Positions 16,043 to 25,085 of a stretch of DNA of 64,000 nt are shown piece by piece; the stretch's first letter is position 1; each line of letters begins with the position of its first letter. This DNA is from Planctomycetota bacterium (GTDB taxonomy: Bacteria; Planctomycetota; B15-G4): the NCBI GenBank assembly GCA_029245865.1, contig JAQWOM010000024.1, forward strand, positions 1 to 64,000. The letters are read 5' to 3'. The position numbers and the translations under genes are program-made. The notes beneath the pieces are model-generated. The model had not been told where the DNA came from, searched no databases, and was given only the letters and a program-made list of their open reading frames with translations.

Positions 16043-17881
16043 ATGCAAGACTTCGTCGCCAACGCCGGAACCATCCTTCTCGCTGTCTTCGGCATCAGCT
16101 TGCTGATCTTCGTTCACGAGGCCGGTCACTTCCTCGCGGCCCGTTTGTTCAAGGTTCGCGTCGAAGTGTTTTCGCTTGGGTTCGGCCCGCGTCTCTTCGG
16201 CTGGAATCACGGTGACACGGACTACCGCATCTCTGCCTTCCCGCTTGGTGGCTACGTCAAAATGGCCGGGGAATACAACGAATACACGGACGAGACCGAG
16301 CGAGCTCCCCAAGAGGATGACCTGAACAACAAGCCCATCTGGCAGCGCTTCATCATCTTTGCAGCGGGCCCGGCCGTGAATTTCCTGCTGGCCTTCGTCC
16401 TCTTCCCCATCGGGTTTGCCATCGGCGCCCCTTTCGTTGCGCCTGTCATCGGAGACATCGCACCTGGCGGATCTGCCTGGACAGCCGGCCTGCAACCCGG
16501 AGACGAGCTCGTCTCCGTCAATGACAACCGCGTGTACGGACTCTCCGACGTCTGGCTCGAAATCGCACTCAGCGACCCGAACGACACCACGGCTGTCGTC
16601 CGTCGCGACGGCAACTTGCTCGAGAGGCGATTCGCGCTGCAGCGCAGCGCCGACGACAGCCGGTACGACCTTGGCATCAGCGCCTTTCAGCTTCCGACTC
16701 TTCAGGTGAGAGAAGACGGCCCCGCAACGAAAGCAGGCCTTCAAGAGGGCGACATCCTCACGGGAGTTGAAGATCTGCAGATCGGCACCTTCGTCGAGGA
16801 GAGGCTGGTCACAACAACGATCGCGCTCTCGCAACTCGTGGGACGCCCGAAAGCCGCAACTCTGCATGTTGAACGCGACGGAGAGCCGCTCAGCTTCGTT
16901 GTCGAGCCCTCGCCCATCGAGATTGAAACCGCGACCCCCATGCTCGGAGCCGCCCCGGCCTCCACTCGAATCCACGGGCTCCGACGCGATGCAGAAGCGC
17001 CTAGCTTCCCACTGCACATGGACGACATCGTCATGCGCGTTGGAGAGGTTGATGTGGTCTCTGAGAAAGAGCTGCGCGCAGCCATTCACGCACTTCAAGC
17101 GACGGGTAATCCAGGCAGCCTCCATATTTTACGAGAGGGTACGGCACGTGAGATCCCTCTCGGTGAGCAACTCATGGCGAGCCTCCTCGAGCGCGATGTC
17201 AGCTTTACCCAAGACCTGACCGGCCCCCTCAGAATTCAGGTGGTTGATGAGGGCTCTCTCGATCAAGCAGGGATGCAAGACGGCGATCTCATTCTTTCAC
17301 TCAACGAGATGCCCCTGAGCAACTTCACCGAGCTCAAACGATTCATCGAGAGCCAGCCCAATCAGGTGGACTATACGGTGAACTTCATGCGCCACGGCGA
17401 TGAAGAACAGCTGACTGTCAGAGCAAGACCCTTGCTGGCCTACGACTTCGGCATAGCACCCACGACGCTCGAAGTCGTCTACGACATGAGCTTTCTGAGT
17501 GCCATGAAGGCCGGTTTTGACTCCTCGATCAACTCGATCCGAAACACCGCACTCACACTCGGGAAACTCTTCACGGGCGAGGTCGGCACCGAGAACCTGG
17601 GCGGCCCCATCGCCATCTCGGTGATCACATACGAGGCCGCTAAATGGGACTTCGCCAAGCTCTTGATGTTCCTGGCTGCCCTCTCGGTCAACCTGGGTCT
17701 CATCAACATCTTGCCCATACCTGTTCTCGATGGCGGCCAGATCATCTTCCTGTTGTGTGAAAAAGTGAAAGGCAGCCGACTGTCCGAGCGTTTCATGCAG
17801 AACGCACAACTCGCTGGCTTCGTGGCCATTCTCGCGCTGATGGTCTACGTCACCTTCAACGACTTCACGAACTTCATTTGA
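16043..17881 (+). CDS. rseP: RIP zinc metalloprotease (site-2 protease, RseP-like), enlarged
   Basis: An intramembrane protease with the zinc motif HEAGH (His25, Glu26, His29) in the first helix. The second zinc-site motif, NILPIPVLDGGQ, lies near the C terminus. RseP-type enzymes cut membrane-bound anti-sigma factors and signal peptides. At 612 residues it is well above the usual ~450. The extra length lies between the catalytic halves, where about four PDZ-like units can be seen (GSAWTAGLQPGDELVSVN; GPATKAGLQEGDILTGVE; FPLHMDDIVMRVGEVDV; GSLDQAGMQDGDLILSLN). It lies in an operon with dxr and overlaps the next gene by 4 nt. Confidence 0.92.
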   Translation: MQDFVANAGTILLAVFGISLLIFVHEAGHFLAARLFKVRVEVFSLGFGPRLFGWNHGDTDYRISAFPLGGYVKMAGEYNEYTDETERAPQEDDLNNKPIWQRFIIFAAGPAVNFLLAFVLFPIGFAIGAPFVAPVIGDIAPGGSAWTAGLQPGDELVSVNDNRVYGLSDVWLEIALSDPNDTTAVVRRDGNLLERRFALQRSADDSRYDLGISAFQLPTLQVREDGPATKAGLQEGDILTGVEDLQIGTFVEERLVTTTIALSQLVGRPKAATLHVERDGEPLSFVVEPSPIEIETATPMLGAAPASTRIHGLRRDAEAPSFPLHMDDIVMRVGEVDVVSEKELRAAIHALQATGNPGSLHILREGTAREIPLGEQLMASLLERDVSFTQDLTGPLRIQVVDEGSLDQAGMQDGDLILSLNEMPLSNFTELKRFIESQPNQVDYTVNFMRHGDEEQLTVRARPLLAYDFGIAPTTLEVVYDMSFLSAMKAGFDSSINSIRNTALTLGKLFTGEVGTENLGGPIAISVITYEAAKWDFAKLLMFLAALSVNLGLINILPIPVLDGGQIIFLLCEKVKGSRLSERFMQNAQLAGFVAILALMVYVTFNDFTNFI

Positions 17882-18837
17882 CCAGCAACGAAGTGGACCC
17901 ACGCGAAGCAAACCTTCGCCAGCCACCCGGTCATCAAGGCTTCATGGCCCTGCTCGAACTTCTTCGGGCCCCCTTGCTGCTCACCCCGATTTCCGATGTC
18001 GCGGCCGGCTGGGCCGTGGCGACCGCTCTTTGCGACTCCCCGACAACGCCACCTACCGGCGGAGAGTTGCGGCCCTTGATCGCTGCCTCCGCATGTGGCG
18101 TCTTTCTGCTCGGCGCAGGCATGGCCCAGAATGCGCTCTCAGATCGAGCTGACGACTCTGCGCGCAAGCCCAGTCGCCCGCTTCCACGTGGGGCCATCAC
18201 CCTCCGCATGGCCCAGTTCACCTTTGGGTTGCTCACCCTGGGCGCCCTCGCCGCGAGTCTTGCGGCTCCAGGTACGCTCGTGATCACACTCGCGATCATC
18301 TCTCTCACAGCGGCCTACCACTATGTCTTGAAGCCACATCGAGTGGCAGGCTGCCTGTCCCTTGGAGTGCTCCGAGGCCTCGACATGCTCCTGGGTGCGA
18401 CCGCAGCCACAGCCGGGTTGCAGGCACTCCAAGAACTTCCGATCACGGCTTTCTCACCCTTCGTGATCTGTGCGATCTATGCCCTTTATGTCACCGGCGC
18501 TGCGCTTCACGCGTCGACAGATGACGAAGCAGAGGGCGGCATCTGGAGCCGGGTAGGACTCACGCTCGACATGCTCCTGCTACTCGCTCTGGGCTGGATG
18601 GCAACCACAGCGCCCGGGAGCAGCGACCCCTCACTTCTCTTTGCACTGGCGGCGATTCGACTTGCCATTGCCTGGAAAACTCAACCCCGCCCTCGGGTGA
18701 CAGGCGTCGCCCTCTCCAACGTTTATCTACTTGGCGCGGGCGTTTGCTACGGCGCGGGTGATGTGCAACTCGGAACGACGGTGCTCGTCATGTTCCTGGT
18801 TTCCCGGCTCCTCATGCGACGCTTCCCACCGAGTTGA
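17878..18837 (+). CDS. UbiA-family prenyltransferase (EboC-like)
   Basis: The product is 319 residues with about eight or nine hydrophobic helices. The aspartate-rich prenyl-diphosphate motif appears as NALSDRADD, followed by KPSRPLPRG; this is the first UbiA signature in a slightly divergent form. A second polar region, ASTDDEAEGG, may be the second Asp site. UbiA enzymes transfer prenyl chains to small acceptors in the membrane. The start is a TTG overlapping the rseP stop by 4 nt; an internal ATG at 17944 is an alternative. Resemblance to EboC-type proteins is noted, not proven. The acceptor is unknown. Confidence 0.75.
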   Translation: MTSNEVDPREANLRQPPGHQGFMALLELLRAPLLLTPISDVAAGWAVATALCDSPTTPPTGGELRPLIAASACGVFLLGAGMAQNALSDRADDSARKPSRPLPRGAITLRMAQFTFGLLTLGALAASLAAPGTLVITLAIISLTAAYHYVLKPHRVAGCLSLGVLRGLDMLLGATAATAGLQALQELPITAFSPFVICAIYALYVTGAALHASTDDEAEGGIWSRVGLTLDMLLLLALGWMATTAPGSSDPSLLFALAAIRLAIAWKTQPRPRVTGVALSNVYLLGAGVCYGAGDVQLGTTVLVMFLVSRLLMRRFPPS

Positions 18838-18857
18838 CCGGTTCGCGTCCCGCGGCT

Positions 18858-20186
18858 TCAGGAGCCTGGGCCACGCTCCTCGGTCAACGACTCGCGCAAC
18901 CAGATCAACGCAGCCTCTCGGTCGACGAGATCTCCCTCGAGTTGGCGATCCTCGACAGCGCGCAGCAACTCGCCGACCCGCGGTCCTGGCGCCACACCCA
19001 TCGCCAAGATATCGATCCCCTGCACCAGGGGCGGAGGGACGAGCGCTTCCTCGGCCAGTTGGGCGCGCATGGCGTCGATGGTCGGCAAGGCGCTCAATTG
19101 GCCGTGACTCGCACCACAGTCTGCCCGGTAAAGAAGCATCAGGTCCTCGAAATGATCCTGTGCCATGAAACGCCTCAACGTCGAGGAGCGCATGTTCGGA
19201 ACATTCATGAACTGAAGGTGGTCTTTCACCAGCGCAACAACATGCCGCCGAGAGTCTCGACTCAAGCGCAATCGCTCGCAGATGGCATCTGCCATCTCCG
19301 CACCCAGATCGACATGCCCGTCGAATCGAATGCGGTCTTCACCCACACGAAACGTGGGTGGTTTTCCCACATCGTGCAAGAGAGTCCCCAGCGCCAGTTC
19401 CGGTGACACCGGCTCCGGCCCGAGTCCCTCAAGAGCCAACAGCGTGTGAATCCACACATCGCCTTCCGGATGGTACTCCGGTGGTTGTTCGACTCCGTGC
19501 ATCGCCGAGATCTCTGGCAACACAAGAGGCAGCAACGCTGTTTCATCCAAGAGTTCGACCGCTCGGCGACGACCACCCGACGCAAGCATCTTGAACAGTT
19601 CCTCGCGCACCCTCTCGAGCGCAATGCGGCGCAAGCCCTCGGCCCCAGCACGCATGGCCGAAGCGGTTTCGGGTTCGAGCTCAAAGCCAAGGCAACTGGC
19701 GAAACGAACACCCCGCAACAGCCGCAAGGAATCCTCCTCGAAGCGTTCAGCTGGATCTCCGATGGCCCGCACCACGCCTGCCGCGAGATCTGCCTGCCCA
19801 CCGACCCAGTCGAACACCTCGCCGGTGAATGGATCTTCAACCAGACCATTGATCGTGAAGTCTCGACGCAAAACGTCGTCTTCAAGCGTTGCAGCCTGGA
19901 CGCTCTCGGGATGCCGACCGTCTGCGCCCCCAACATCTGTACGGAACGTCGCCACGTCATAGACCTCGCCTCGGTGCACCACCTTGATCACACCGAACGA
20001 CTCACCCACCGGAATGGTTTTCTCAAACAACGCCATGACCTGACCCGGCGTCGCCGAGGTCGCAATGTCGACATCACCTTCGCATCGCCCCAGCAGTCGA
20101 TCCCTCACTGCTCCACCTGCGAACACCACCTGGTAACCCGCATCACGCAGGCGCTCCGCCACTGGCCGGGCCTCATTTCGACTCAT
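18858..20186 (-). CDS. CCA tRNA nucleotidyltransferase / poly(A) polymerase family protein with HD domain
   Basis: The product is 442 residues. The class II nucleotidyltransferase head shows VVFAGGAVRDRLLGR and the metal pair in GDVDIATSATP. The conserved LRRDFTINGL and RFEEDSLRLLRGVRFA follow. A C-terminal HD-type region (LLHDVGKPPTFR) is present. This layout is typical of bacterial CCA-adding enzymes that repair tRNA 3' ends. A second, different member of the same superfamily lies at 28460-30673. Splitting CCA addition and poly(A) addition between two genes is a plausible reading, but sequence alone does not assign which does which. Confidence 0.88.
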   Translation of the reverse strand: MSRNEARPVAERLRDAGYQVVFAGGAVRDRLLGRCEGDVDIATSATPGQVMALFEKTIPVGESFGVIKVVHRGEVYDVATFRTDVGGADGRHPESVQAATLEDDVLRRDFTINGLVEDPFTGEVFDWVGGQADLAAGVVRAIGDPAERFEEDSLRLLRGVRFASCLGFELEPETASAMRAGAEGLRRIALERVREELFKMLASGGRRRAVELLDETALLPLVLPEISAMHGVEQPPEYHPEGDVWIHTLLALEGLGPEPVSPELALGTLLHDVGKPPTFRVGEDRIRFDGHVDLGAEMADAICERLRLSRDSRRHVVALVKDHLQFMNVPNMRSSTLRRFMAQDHFEDLMLLYRADCGASHGQLSALPTIDAMRAQLAEEALVPPPLVQGIDILAMGVAPGPRVGELLRAVEDRQLEGDLVDREAALIWLRESLTEERGPGS

Positions 20187-20305
20187 CTGAAAAACGCCTT
20201 CATCTCATGATTATCGCAAAGCGAGTAGACACCGAGATCCTCCCTCTCTTGCCAACCTTGCTCGCAAAACGAGAGGCCTCCGCTCAAGGGGAGCTGACTG
20301 CTAAT

Positions 20306-20863
20306 ATGACGCCCCCTCGAGGAGCTCGCCCGAAGGTGTCGCGCTATTACGGAATCGTTCTGCTCATAGCACTCCTGCTGCTGGCGGTGGCCCTCAGGCA
20401 AAGAGCCGTCCATCGATCGGAGCGAATCCGCGCCAACGAACTCGTCATGACCGAGCGCTTCGACGGCTTGGTAGGAGTCCTGCAAAGCAGCATCACCGAG
20501 CGAGACCCTCCCACGAGGCGTCTGGCTCGACTGGCCGAACAGCCGGGGCTTGTTGCCCTTCAGGGCGTCGGAGACGACCGCAGTGCGTTTGCGGAAGGCG
20601 AGTTCTATGTCTACGGACTCGGACTCACCAGCATCGTGGACCCGGAAACAGGTCGCCGCGGATCGGGATGGGTTCTGCGCGCCTGGCCACGCATTTTTGG
20701 CGTCACAGGCGACATCGAGTTTCACAGCGATCACAGAGGAGAGATCTGGCACGGGCAGAACGAAGTGGGACGCAGCGGGACTCAAGAAGGATTCCCTCCC
20801 TCGTTTCCCGAAAAAACCATCGGCCAAGCCCGACAGGCCACGTGGTGGCACTCCCCCCGGTGA
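20306..20863 (+). CDS. Membrane-anchored DUF2950-like/pseudopilin-like protein
   Basis: The product is 185 residues. The ATG at 20306 is preceded by AAGGGGAG about 12 nt upstream and is followed by one strong membrane helix (YYGIVLLIALLLLAVAL). The rest should be periplasmic. The segment YVYGLGLTS then WVLRAWPRIFGVTGDIEFHSDHRGEI recalls the closing part of DUF2950-type exported proteins ('WP..YGVTG...F'). I am not certain of that match. It is divergent from the CCA-transferase gene and convergent with a HEAT-repeat gene. No enzymatic residue pattern is visible. Confidence 0.6.
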   Translation: MTPPRGARPKVSRYYGIVLLIALLLLAVALRQRAVHRSERIRANELVMTERFDGLVGVLQSSITERDPPTRRLARLAEQPGLVALQGVGDDRSAFAEGEFYVYGLGLTSIVDPETGRRGSGWVLRAWPRIFGVTGDIEFHSDHRGEIWHGQNEVGRSGTQEGFPPSFPEKTIGQARQATWWHSPR

Positions 20864-20891
20864 TTCGATCCAGGCGGGTCGCCTCTGACCC

Positions 20892-22556
20892 TCATAGATA
20901 GTTCCAGAACAGAAGGTAGGCCCGGTCTCGCACCTGCTGATCCTCGGCGACCTGCGCCACCCGCCGGAGCGTTCCCTCGCGATCTCCTCCCCGAACCCGA
21001 ACAATAGAGTCCAGCGCGTACTGACGCACCACTGGGTCGAGAGACATGTCCATGGAGATCTGCTCGATCACCGGCAAGCTCTCGGCGCCTCCGACCTGCG
21101 AAGCGAGTAGCAAGTAAAGCCCTGCGCCTCGGTTTGAGCCAACTTCGGTTTGAAGTCGACGCAAACCCTGATCACCAAGCCGTGAAAGCTGACTCATCAG
21201 GTCGAGTACGCCTACCGGATTCGTGCCGTCTATGACATAGCTCACAATCACATCTGCGCCACGCACCGGGTCCACCGAGGCCAGCAAGCGACACAACAAC
21301 AGTCGCTCGATGTCACCGAGATCAGGCTGCGCCAGTCGCTCGTAGGCTAGCTCTGCGAATTCCGGTCCGAGTTCACCACCTTCGCGATCCACACGCTCCA
21401 CTGTCTGCGACAAAAAGGGTCCGACCGCCGTTTGAATCTCGTTTCGCGTGCGCTCCACACCCCATGGATGCCCCATCCCGAAGAGCAAATCGAGCGATTC
21501 CGACTGAGCCGGATGCGTGGGGTCCTGTCCCATGCGTTCGATGAGTTCGACCGCCAAGGGCGCACTGCTATGCCCTTCGCGAATGGCCAGATTCATGATG
21601 GACATCAACATCAGGACCGGCTGCCGCTCTCTGCGGTCAACGATCTTGCGCCAGGAGTCCACTCCGAGGATTTGCCCCGAACGTGCGGCCATGTGGGTTC
21701 CGTTGATCCGCTCCGCCATGTCATCGCTCACCATCATCCGCTCCAACTCCTCGATGGAACGGGTGTCGCCGTGCGTTGCGAGCGTCGCCAGCGCTTCGAT
21801 CCCTACGGCGTAATCGGCTTGATCTGTGATACTCCTCAACACCGACAAAACCCGCGGGTCGGTCGGAACATCCGCCAGCGCATTAAAGAAACGGATCTCA
21901 GGGTCATGCGGCCGCTCTTCGAGATCAGCCAGCATGTAGGCAAGTGCTTCAAGGTCTCCGTTGCGCACTCGAGTCACGAGAGCAGATCGTGCGGCATCTC
22001 TCACATCGAGTTCGGCGTCGTTGCGGCGCTCCAGAATGGCACCCAGGGCAACCGAAGAGGGGTGCTGCCCAAGCACTCGAAGCGCTGCCTTGGAGACCAG
22101 ACCGTTGGGCGACAACCCGCACCGGGTGAGCTCTTCCATGACCCCCGGCGTGTCTTCCGAGTCATAGGCCAGCATGGAAACAAGCTTGGACAGGTGAATC
22201 ATGTCGTGGTCGGGGAGGGCCTCCATCCGGGACAGCACCTCTTTCGCCAGACCACGCGGGTGCTCCTCCAGAGTGGCGATCGAGGCCCGGATCGCGTCGT
22301 GGCTGCCCCACGAGAGGCGGTCGAGCGACCGGAGGACCTCGTCCTGTCCGCCGCGCTGGACCACCCAGCCAGGGGGATCCAGCAACTCCAGCCGTGGGAG
22401 CCCCAGCAAGGCTGCAGCCACATCTGGCCCGACAGCAGCCGACCCAGGCAACATATAGGGCCCGCTGGCGATGCCTGCCTCATCCCGGCCAGGCATGAGG
22501 AAAGCCAGCCCCAGGAGGAGCAGTATCAGGATGGCGGGGAGAAATGATGAGCGCAT
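20892..22556 (-). CDS. Exported HEAT-repeat protein
   Basis: The product is 554 residues. The ATG at 22556 is used because it gives a typical signal or anchor sequence (MRSSFLPAILILLLLGLAFL); the frame continues upstream but less plausibly. The mature part is an alpha-solenoid of HEAT-like repeats (KAALRVLGQHPSSVALGAIL, DAARSALVTRVRNGDLEALA, VGIEALATLATHGDTRSIEE, QYALDSIVRVRGGDREGTLR). It probably works as a periplasmic scaffold. It is divergent from the small lipoprotein gene, whose promoter lies in the 141-nt gap. No catalytic motif is visible. Confidence 0.8.
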   Translation of the reverse strand: MRSSFLPAILILLLLGLAFLMPGRDEAGIASGPYMLPGSAAVGPDVAAALLGLPRLELLDPPGWVVQRGGQDEVLRSLDRLSWGSHDAIRASIATLEEHPRGLAKEVLSRMEALPDHDMIHLSKLVSMLAYDSEDTPGVMEELTRCGLSPNGLVSKAALRVLGQHPSSVALGAILERRNDAELDVRDAARSALVTRVRNGDLEALAYMLADLEERPHDPEIRFFNALADVPTDPRVLSVLRSITDQADYAVGIEALATLATHGDTRSIEELERMMVSDDMAERINGTHMAARSGQILGVDSWRKIVDRRERQPVLMLMSIMNLAIREGHSSAPLAVELIERMGQDPTHPAQSESLDLLFGMGHPWGVERTRNEIQTAVGPFLSQTVERVDREGGELGPEFAELAYERLAQPDLGDIERLLLCRLLASVDPVRGADVIVSYVIDGTNPVGVLDLMSQLSRLGDQGLRRLQTEVGSNRGAGLYLLLASQVGGAESLPVIEQISMDMSLDPVVRQYALDSIVRVRGGDREGTLRRVAQVAEDQQVRDRAYLLFWNYL

Positions 22557-22634
22557 AAGAGCCGATCCGGTGTTGTTCAGTGTAGCCTTGCCGGGCACCG
22601 TGTTGCCTCATCAGACTCTTGTCCTATCCCTACT

Positions 22635-22663
22635 TTGACACTTACCGAGGGCCTTGCTACGTT
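22635..22663 (+). promoter_or_regulatory. Sigma-70-type promoter of the small lipoprotein gene
   Basis: TTGACA (22635-22640) is followed after 17 nt by TACGTT (22658-22663), which matches the -10 consensus at positions 1, 2 and 6. The ATG of the lipoprotein lies 35 nt further on, preceded by an AAGGA ribosome site. Confidence 0.6.
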
Positions 22664-22697
22664 TCTGGCCCCCTGAATCCATTCCAAGGATCTCGAC

Positions 22698-22928
22698 ATG
22701 ACTTCCAAGCTACTCCGTCGTTCGGCTCTTGCTCTGGCCCTCCTGGTCTTGACGACTGGCTGTCTGTCGCCTTTCTCTGACCATGGCCAGGACGTCCGCA
22801 ACGCCTGGGGCCGTGCCGGCCACAACGCCCACCGCCGGTGGGACAAGTACGTGCTTGGCCTGGACTGGGATGATCCGACGATCGAATGGGTGGACCCGTC
22901 TTACGCCACGGGCCCCATGCACCGCTGA
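22698..22928 (+). CDS. Small lipoprotein
   Basis: A 76-residue protein with a clear lipoprotein signal: positively charged start, hydrophobic stretch ALALALLVLTTGC, and a lipobox ending in Cys. A ribosome site AAGGA precedes the ATG, and a promoter with a perfect -35 lies upstream. The mature ~55 residues are rich in Trp, Asp and His (NAWGRAGHNAHRRWDKYVLGLDWDDP). No known family is recognised. It is likely anchored in the outer or inner membrane. It lies upstream of a TPR lipoprotein on the same strand, so the two may be expressed together. Confidence 0.75.
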   Translation: MTSKLLRRSALALALLVLTTGCLSPFSDHGQDVRNAWGRAGHNAHRRWDKYVLGLDWDDPTIEWVDPSYATGPMHR

Positions 22929-23026
22929 CACCCTGAGTGAGCCCCTGCTCACTCTCAATCGATTCAATCGATGAGGCGGCGCTGACCCGCCGACTCGTGC
23001 GCTCTTCTTCGCGGGACAGGGTAAGG

Positions 23027-24151
23027 ATGACGCTCATGCTGTCACGCTCGCTCCTGTTTGCGTTGCTGGGGCTGTCCTTGCTGACCGCCTGTGGGGCTGC
23101 CAGCCGAGCACGCTTTGCGAACATCGAGATTTCAAAATCTCGCGGCTCACCCGAAATCCTTGCCGAGGTGAGGGGTTATGAACCCCTGCTTCCCGGCATC
23201 TGGGCCTACTCCGTGGCGGCTGCCGCCAACAACGGTTCCCCAGAAGAGGCTCTGCGCCTTCTGGAACGCGGCCTGACCTTCCAGCCACGCGACACCGACC
23301 TCCAACTCATGAGAGTCAATCTGCTCATGAGCATGGGGCGAGCTCAGGAAGGGAGCGAGGCCATTGCCGCGGGACTTGCCTCCATGCCCATCCCCCAGGC
23401 CGAAGCCTGGCTGCGCGCCGCACGCATCGGCGAGTTGCTCGCCATGAATGACCTCGAGGCAGCCGAAGCCGAGACCATCATTCTCGGCGGCGTCAGAGAT
23501 GTCCCCCCCTCCATGGTCGCTGCCAGCTGGGCGCAAATCGCCCTGGTGGCCGAGATTCTCGGCCAACGCGAGCGAGCCGATGCGGCGATGGACCTGAGTC
23601 TCGATCGAGGACCAGGCGCCCGTCCCGCACTGCTCGAAGCGACTGTCATGGCCCCGGAGCGCCAAGCCGCCGATCGCAATCTCCGGCGCCGTAGCGCCTT
23701 GCGCCATCCAAACAACGTCGACATGGCTCTTTCGCTCATCGTGGATCAGATGGTGGCTGGCGAACTCTCCGAAGCAGAAGCAGCCATCTCTGACCTCCCA
23801 GAGCCAGTCCCCGCCCGTCTGGCTCAGGAAATTTTTGCTCTGCACGCCCGCATCGTCCTGCTTCAGGAAAGAACGCAGGAGGGGCTTGCTCTGCTCACGG
23901 AGCAACTCAACCAGAACCCTGGCAACAGCTTCGCCCTCGAGGTCTTGCTCGAAGCCTGGCTGAATCGCGAGCAATTCCAGGATCAGGAAGTCTACGAGGT
24001 GCTCGAACAGTGCTGGCAACGACTCCGCCCGGGACCGACCCGAAGCAAAATCGAAGCAGCCCTCCAGGAAGTCATGTCACGCATCCGAAACGAAGAGGCC
24101 GAAAGGCCGCTTCCGCCGACGAACTCACTTCCCCCGAACGCGCAGAACTGA
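23027..24151 (+). CDS. TPR-containing lipoprotein
   Basis: The product is 374 residues from the ATG at 23027; an ATG at 23036 is also possible. An AAGG ribosome site lies just upstream. A lipoprotein signal ends at LSLLTAC. The remainder is TPR-like helices (AAAANNGSPEEALRLLERGL, LMSMGRAQEGSEAIAAGLA, LQERTQEGLALLTEQLNQ). TPR lipoproteins often act in envelope assembly or in exopolysaccharide systems. It follows the small lipoprotein gene after about 100 nt and is convergent with miaA. The frame is open upstream but gives no signal peptide. Confidence 0.78.
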   Translation: MTLMLSRSLLFALLGLSLLTACGAASRARFANIEISKSRGSPEILAEVRGYEPLLPGIWAYSVAAAANNGSPEEALRLLERGLTFQPRDTDLQLMRVNLLMSMGRAQEGSEAIAAGLASMPIPQAEAWLRAARIGELLAMNDLEAAEAETIILGGVRDVPPSMVAASWAQIALVAEILGQRERADAAMDLSLDRGPGARPALLEATVMAPERQAADRNLRRRSALRHPNNVDMALSLIVDQMVAGELSEAEAAISDLPEPVPARLAQEIFALHARIVLLQERTQEGLALLTEQLNQNPGNSFALEVLLEAWLNREQFQDQEVYEVLEQCWQRLRPGPTRSKIEAALQEVMSRIRNEEAERPLPPTNSLPPNAQN

Positions 24152-24164
24152 GTCACGGCGCGAC

Positions 24165-25085
24165 TCAGTCCAGGCAGAGACACTCTCCGACACGCGCGGC
24201 GAGATCTTCTTCTGACTCGCCCGGACGAACGTCCACCCACTGAATCTCGGGAAAGGACGACAAGAACATGCGCTGCTTGCGCACGAGTTGACGTGTTCTG
24301 ATCGCAATGCGCTCGATGGCCGCCTCCTGAGTCATGCGCCCCGCAAGAACCTCCTGAGCCTCTGCGTAGCCAATGGACTGCCCTGCTTCCCGCCCAAAGG
24401 GCGAATGCGCAAGCAGCGCCGTCACCTCGTCCAGGAACCCCTCGTCAAACATCCGGGACACGCGACTCCGCACCCGTCGCTCATGCTCGGGCGCTTCATG
24501 ACGTAGCGCCACGACCAGAAACTGCCCCTCGAGGGGCCGAACCGTCTCTTCTCTCTGCCAGTCGGAGAGTGGACGCCCGGTGAGTCGGTGAACCTCGAGA
24601 CCGCGCACCAGGCGTTTCTTGTCGCCAGGAAACAGCCGACCCTCCAGTTCGGGATCGACTTCAGCGAGTTGCTCGCGGAAGTGTGCCTCTCCCTCACGCT
24701 CCCAGAGCGCTTCCAGCTCTGCTTCCAGTGCTGCGTTCCCAGGTGGTACCGGAACAATTCCGCGCAGGAGCAGACGCAAGTAGAGCGGAGTCCCCCCGGC
24801 AAAAAGCAGAGACTGCTCCGTCTGATTCGCAAGCTCCGCCGCCTGACCGACCCAACGACCAGCCGAATACCTCTCGTCGTGACCCACGAGATCGAGAAGT
24901 CGCCAATCGAGCTCTTCGATCAACGCTCTGGGCGGCTTATCGGTGCCAATGTCCATGCCACGATAAACCTTCATCGAGTCCATCGAGAGCGGGAGCAAGT
25001 CATGCCGGCGACAGAGGCTCGCCGCAACGGCTTTCTTGCCACTTGCCGTCCCACCCACCAAGACGCGGTGAGTTAGCTTCCGCAC
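24165..25085 (-). CDS. miaA: tRNA dimethylallyltransferase with an altered P-loop
   Basis: The product is 306 residues, typical for MiaA, which adds a dimethylallyl group to A37 of tRNAs reading U-starting codons. The order of motifs is right: P-loop, MDSMKVYRGMDIGTDKPP, AGGTPLYLRLLLRG, GDKKRLVRGLEVHRLTG and a C-terminal GYAEAQEVLAG. Two positions differ from the family: the P-loop reads GGTASGKK (Lys18 where Thr/Ser is expected) and 'DSMQVYR' reads DSMKVYR. The GTG start overlaps the upstream M16 peptidase gene by 13 nt. Identity is firm; activity may be altered. Confidence 0.9.
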   Translation of the reverse strand: MRKLTHRVLVGGTASGKKAVAASLCRRHDLLPLSMDSMKVYRGMDIGTDKPPRALIEELDWRLLDLVGHDERYSAGRWVGQAAELANQTEQSLLFAGGTPLYLRLLLRGIVPVPPGNAALEAELEALWEREGEAHFREQLAEVDPELEGRLFPGDKKRLVRGLEVHRLTGRPLSDWQREETVRPLEGQFLVVALRHEAPEHERRVRSRVSRMFDEGFLDEVTALLAHSPFGREAGQSIGYAEAQEVLAGRMTQEAAIERIAIRTRQLVRKQRMFLSSFPEIQWVDVRPGESEEDLAARVGECLCLD

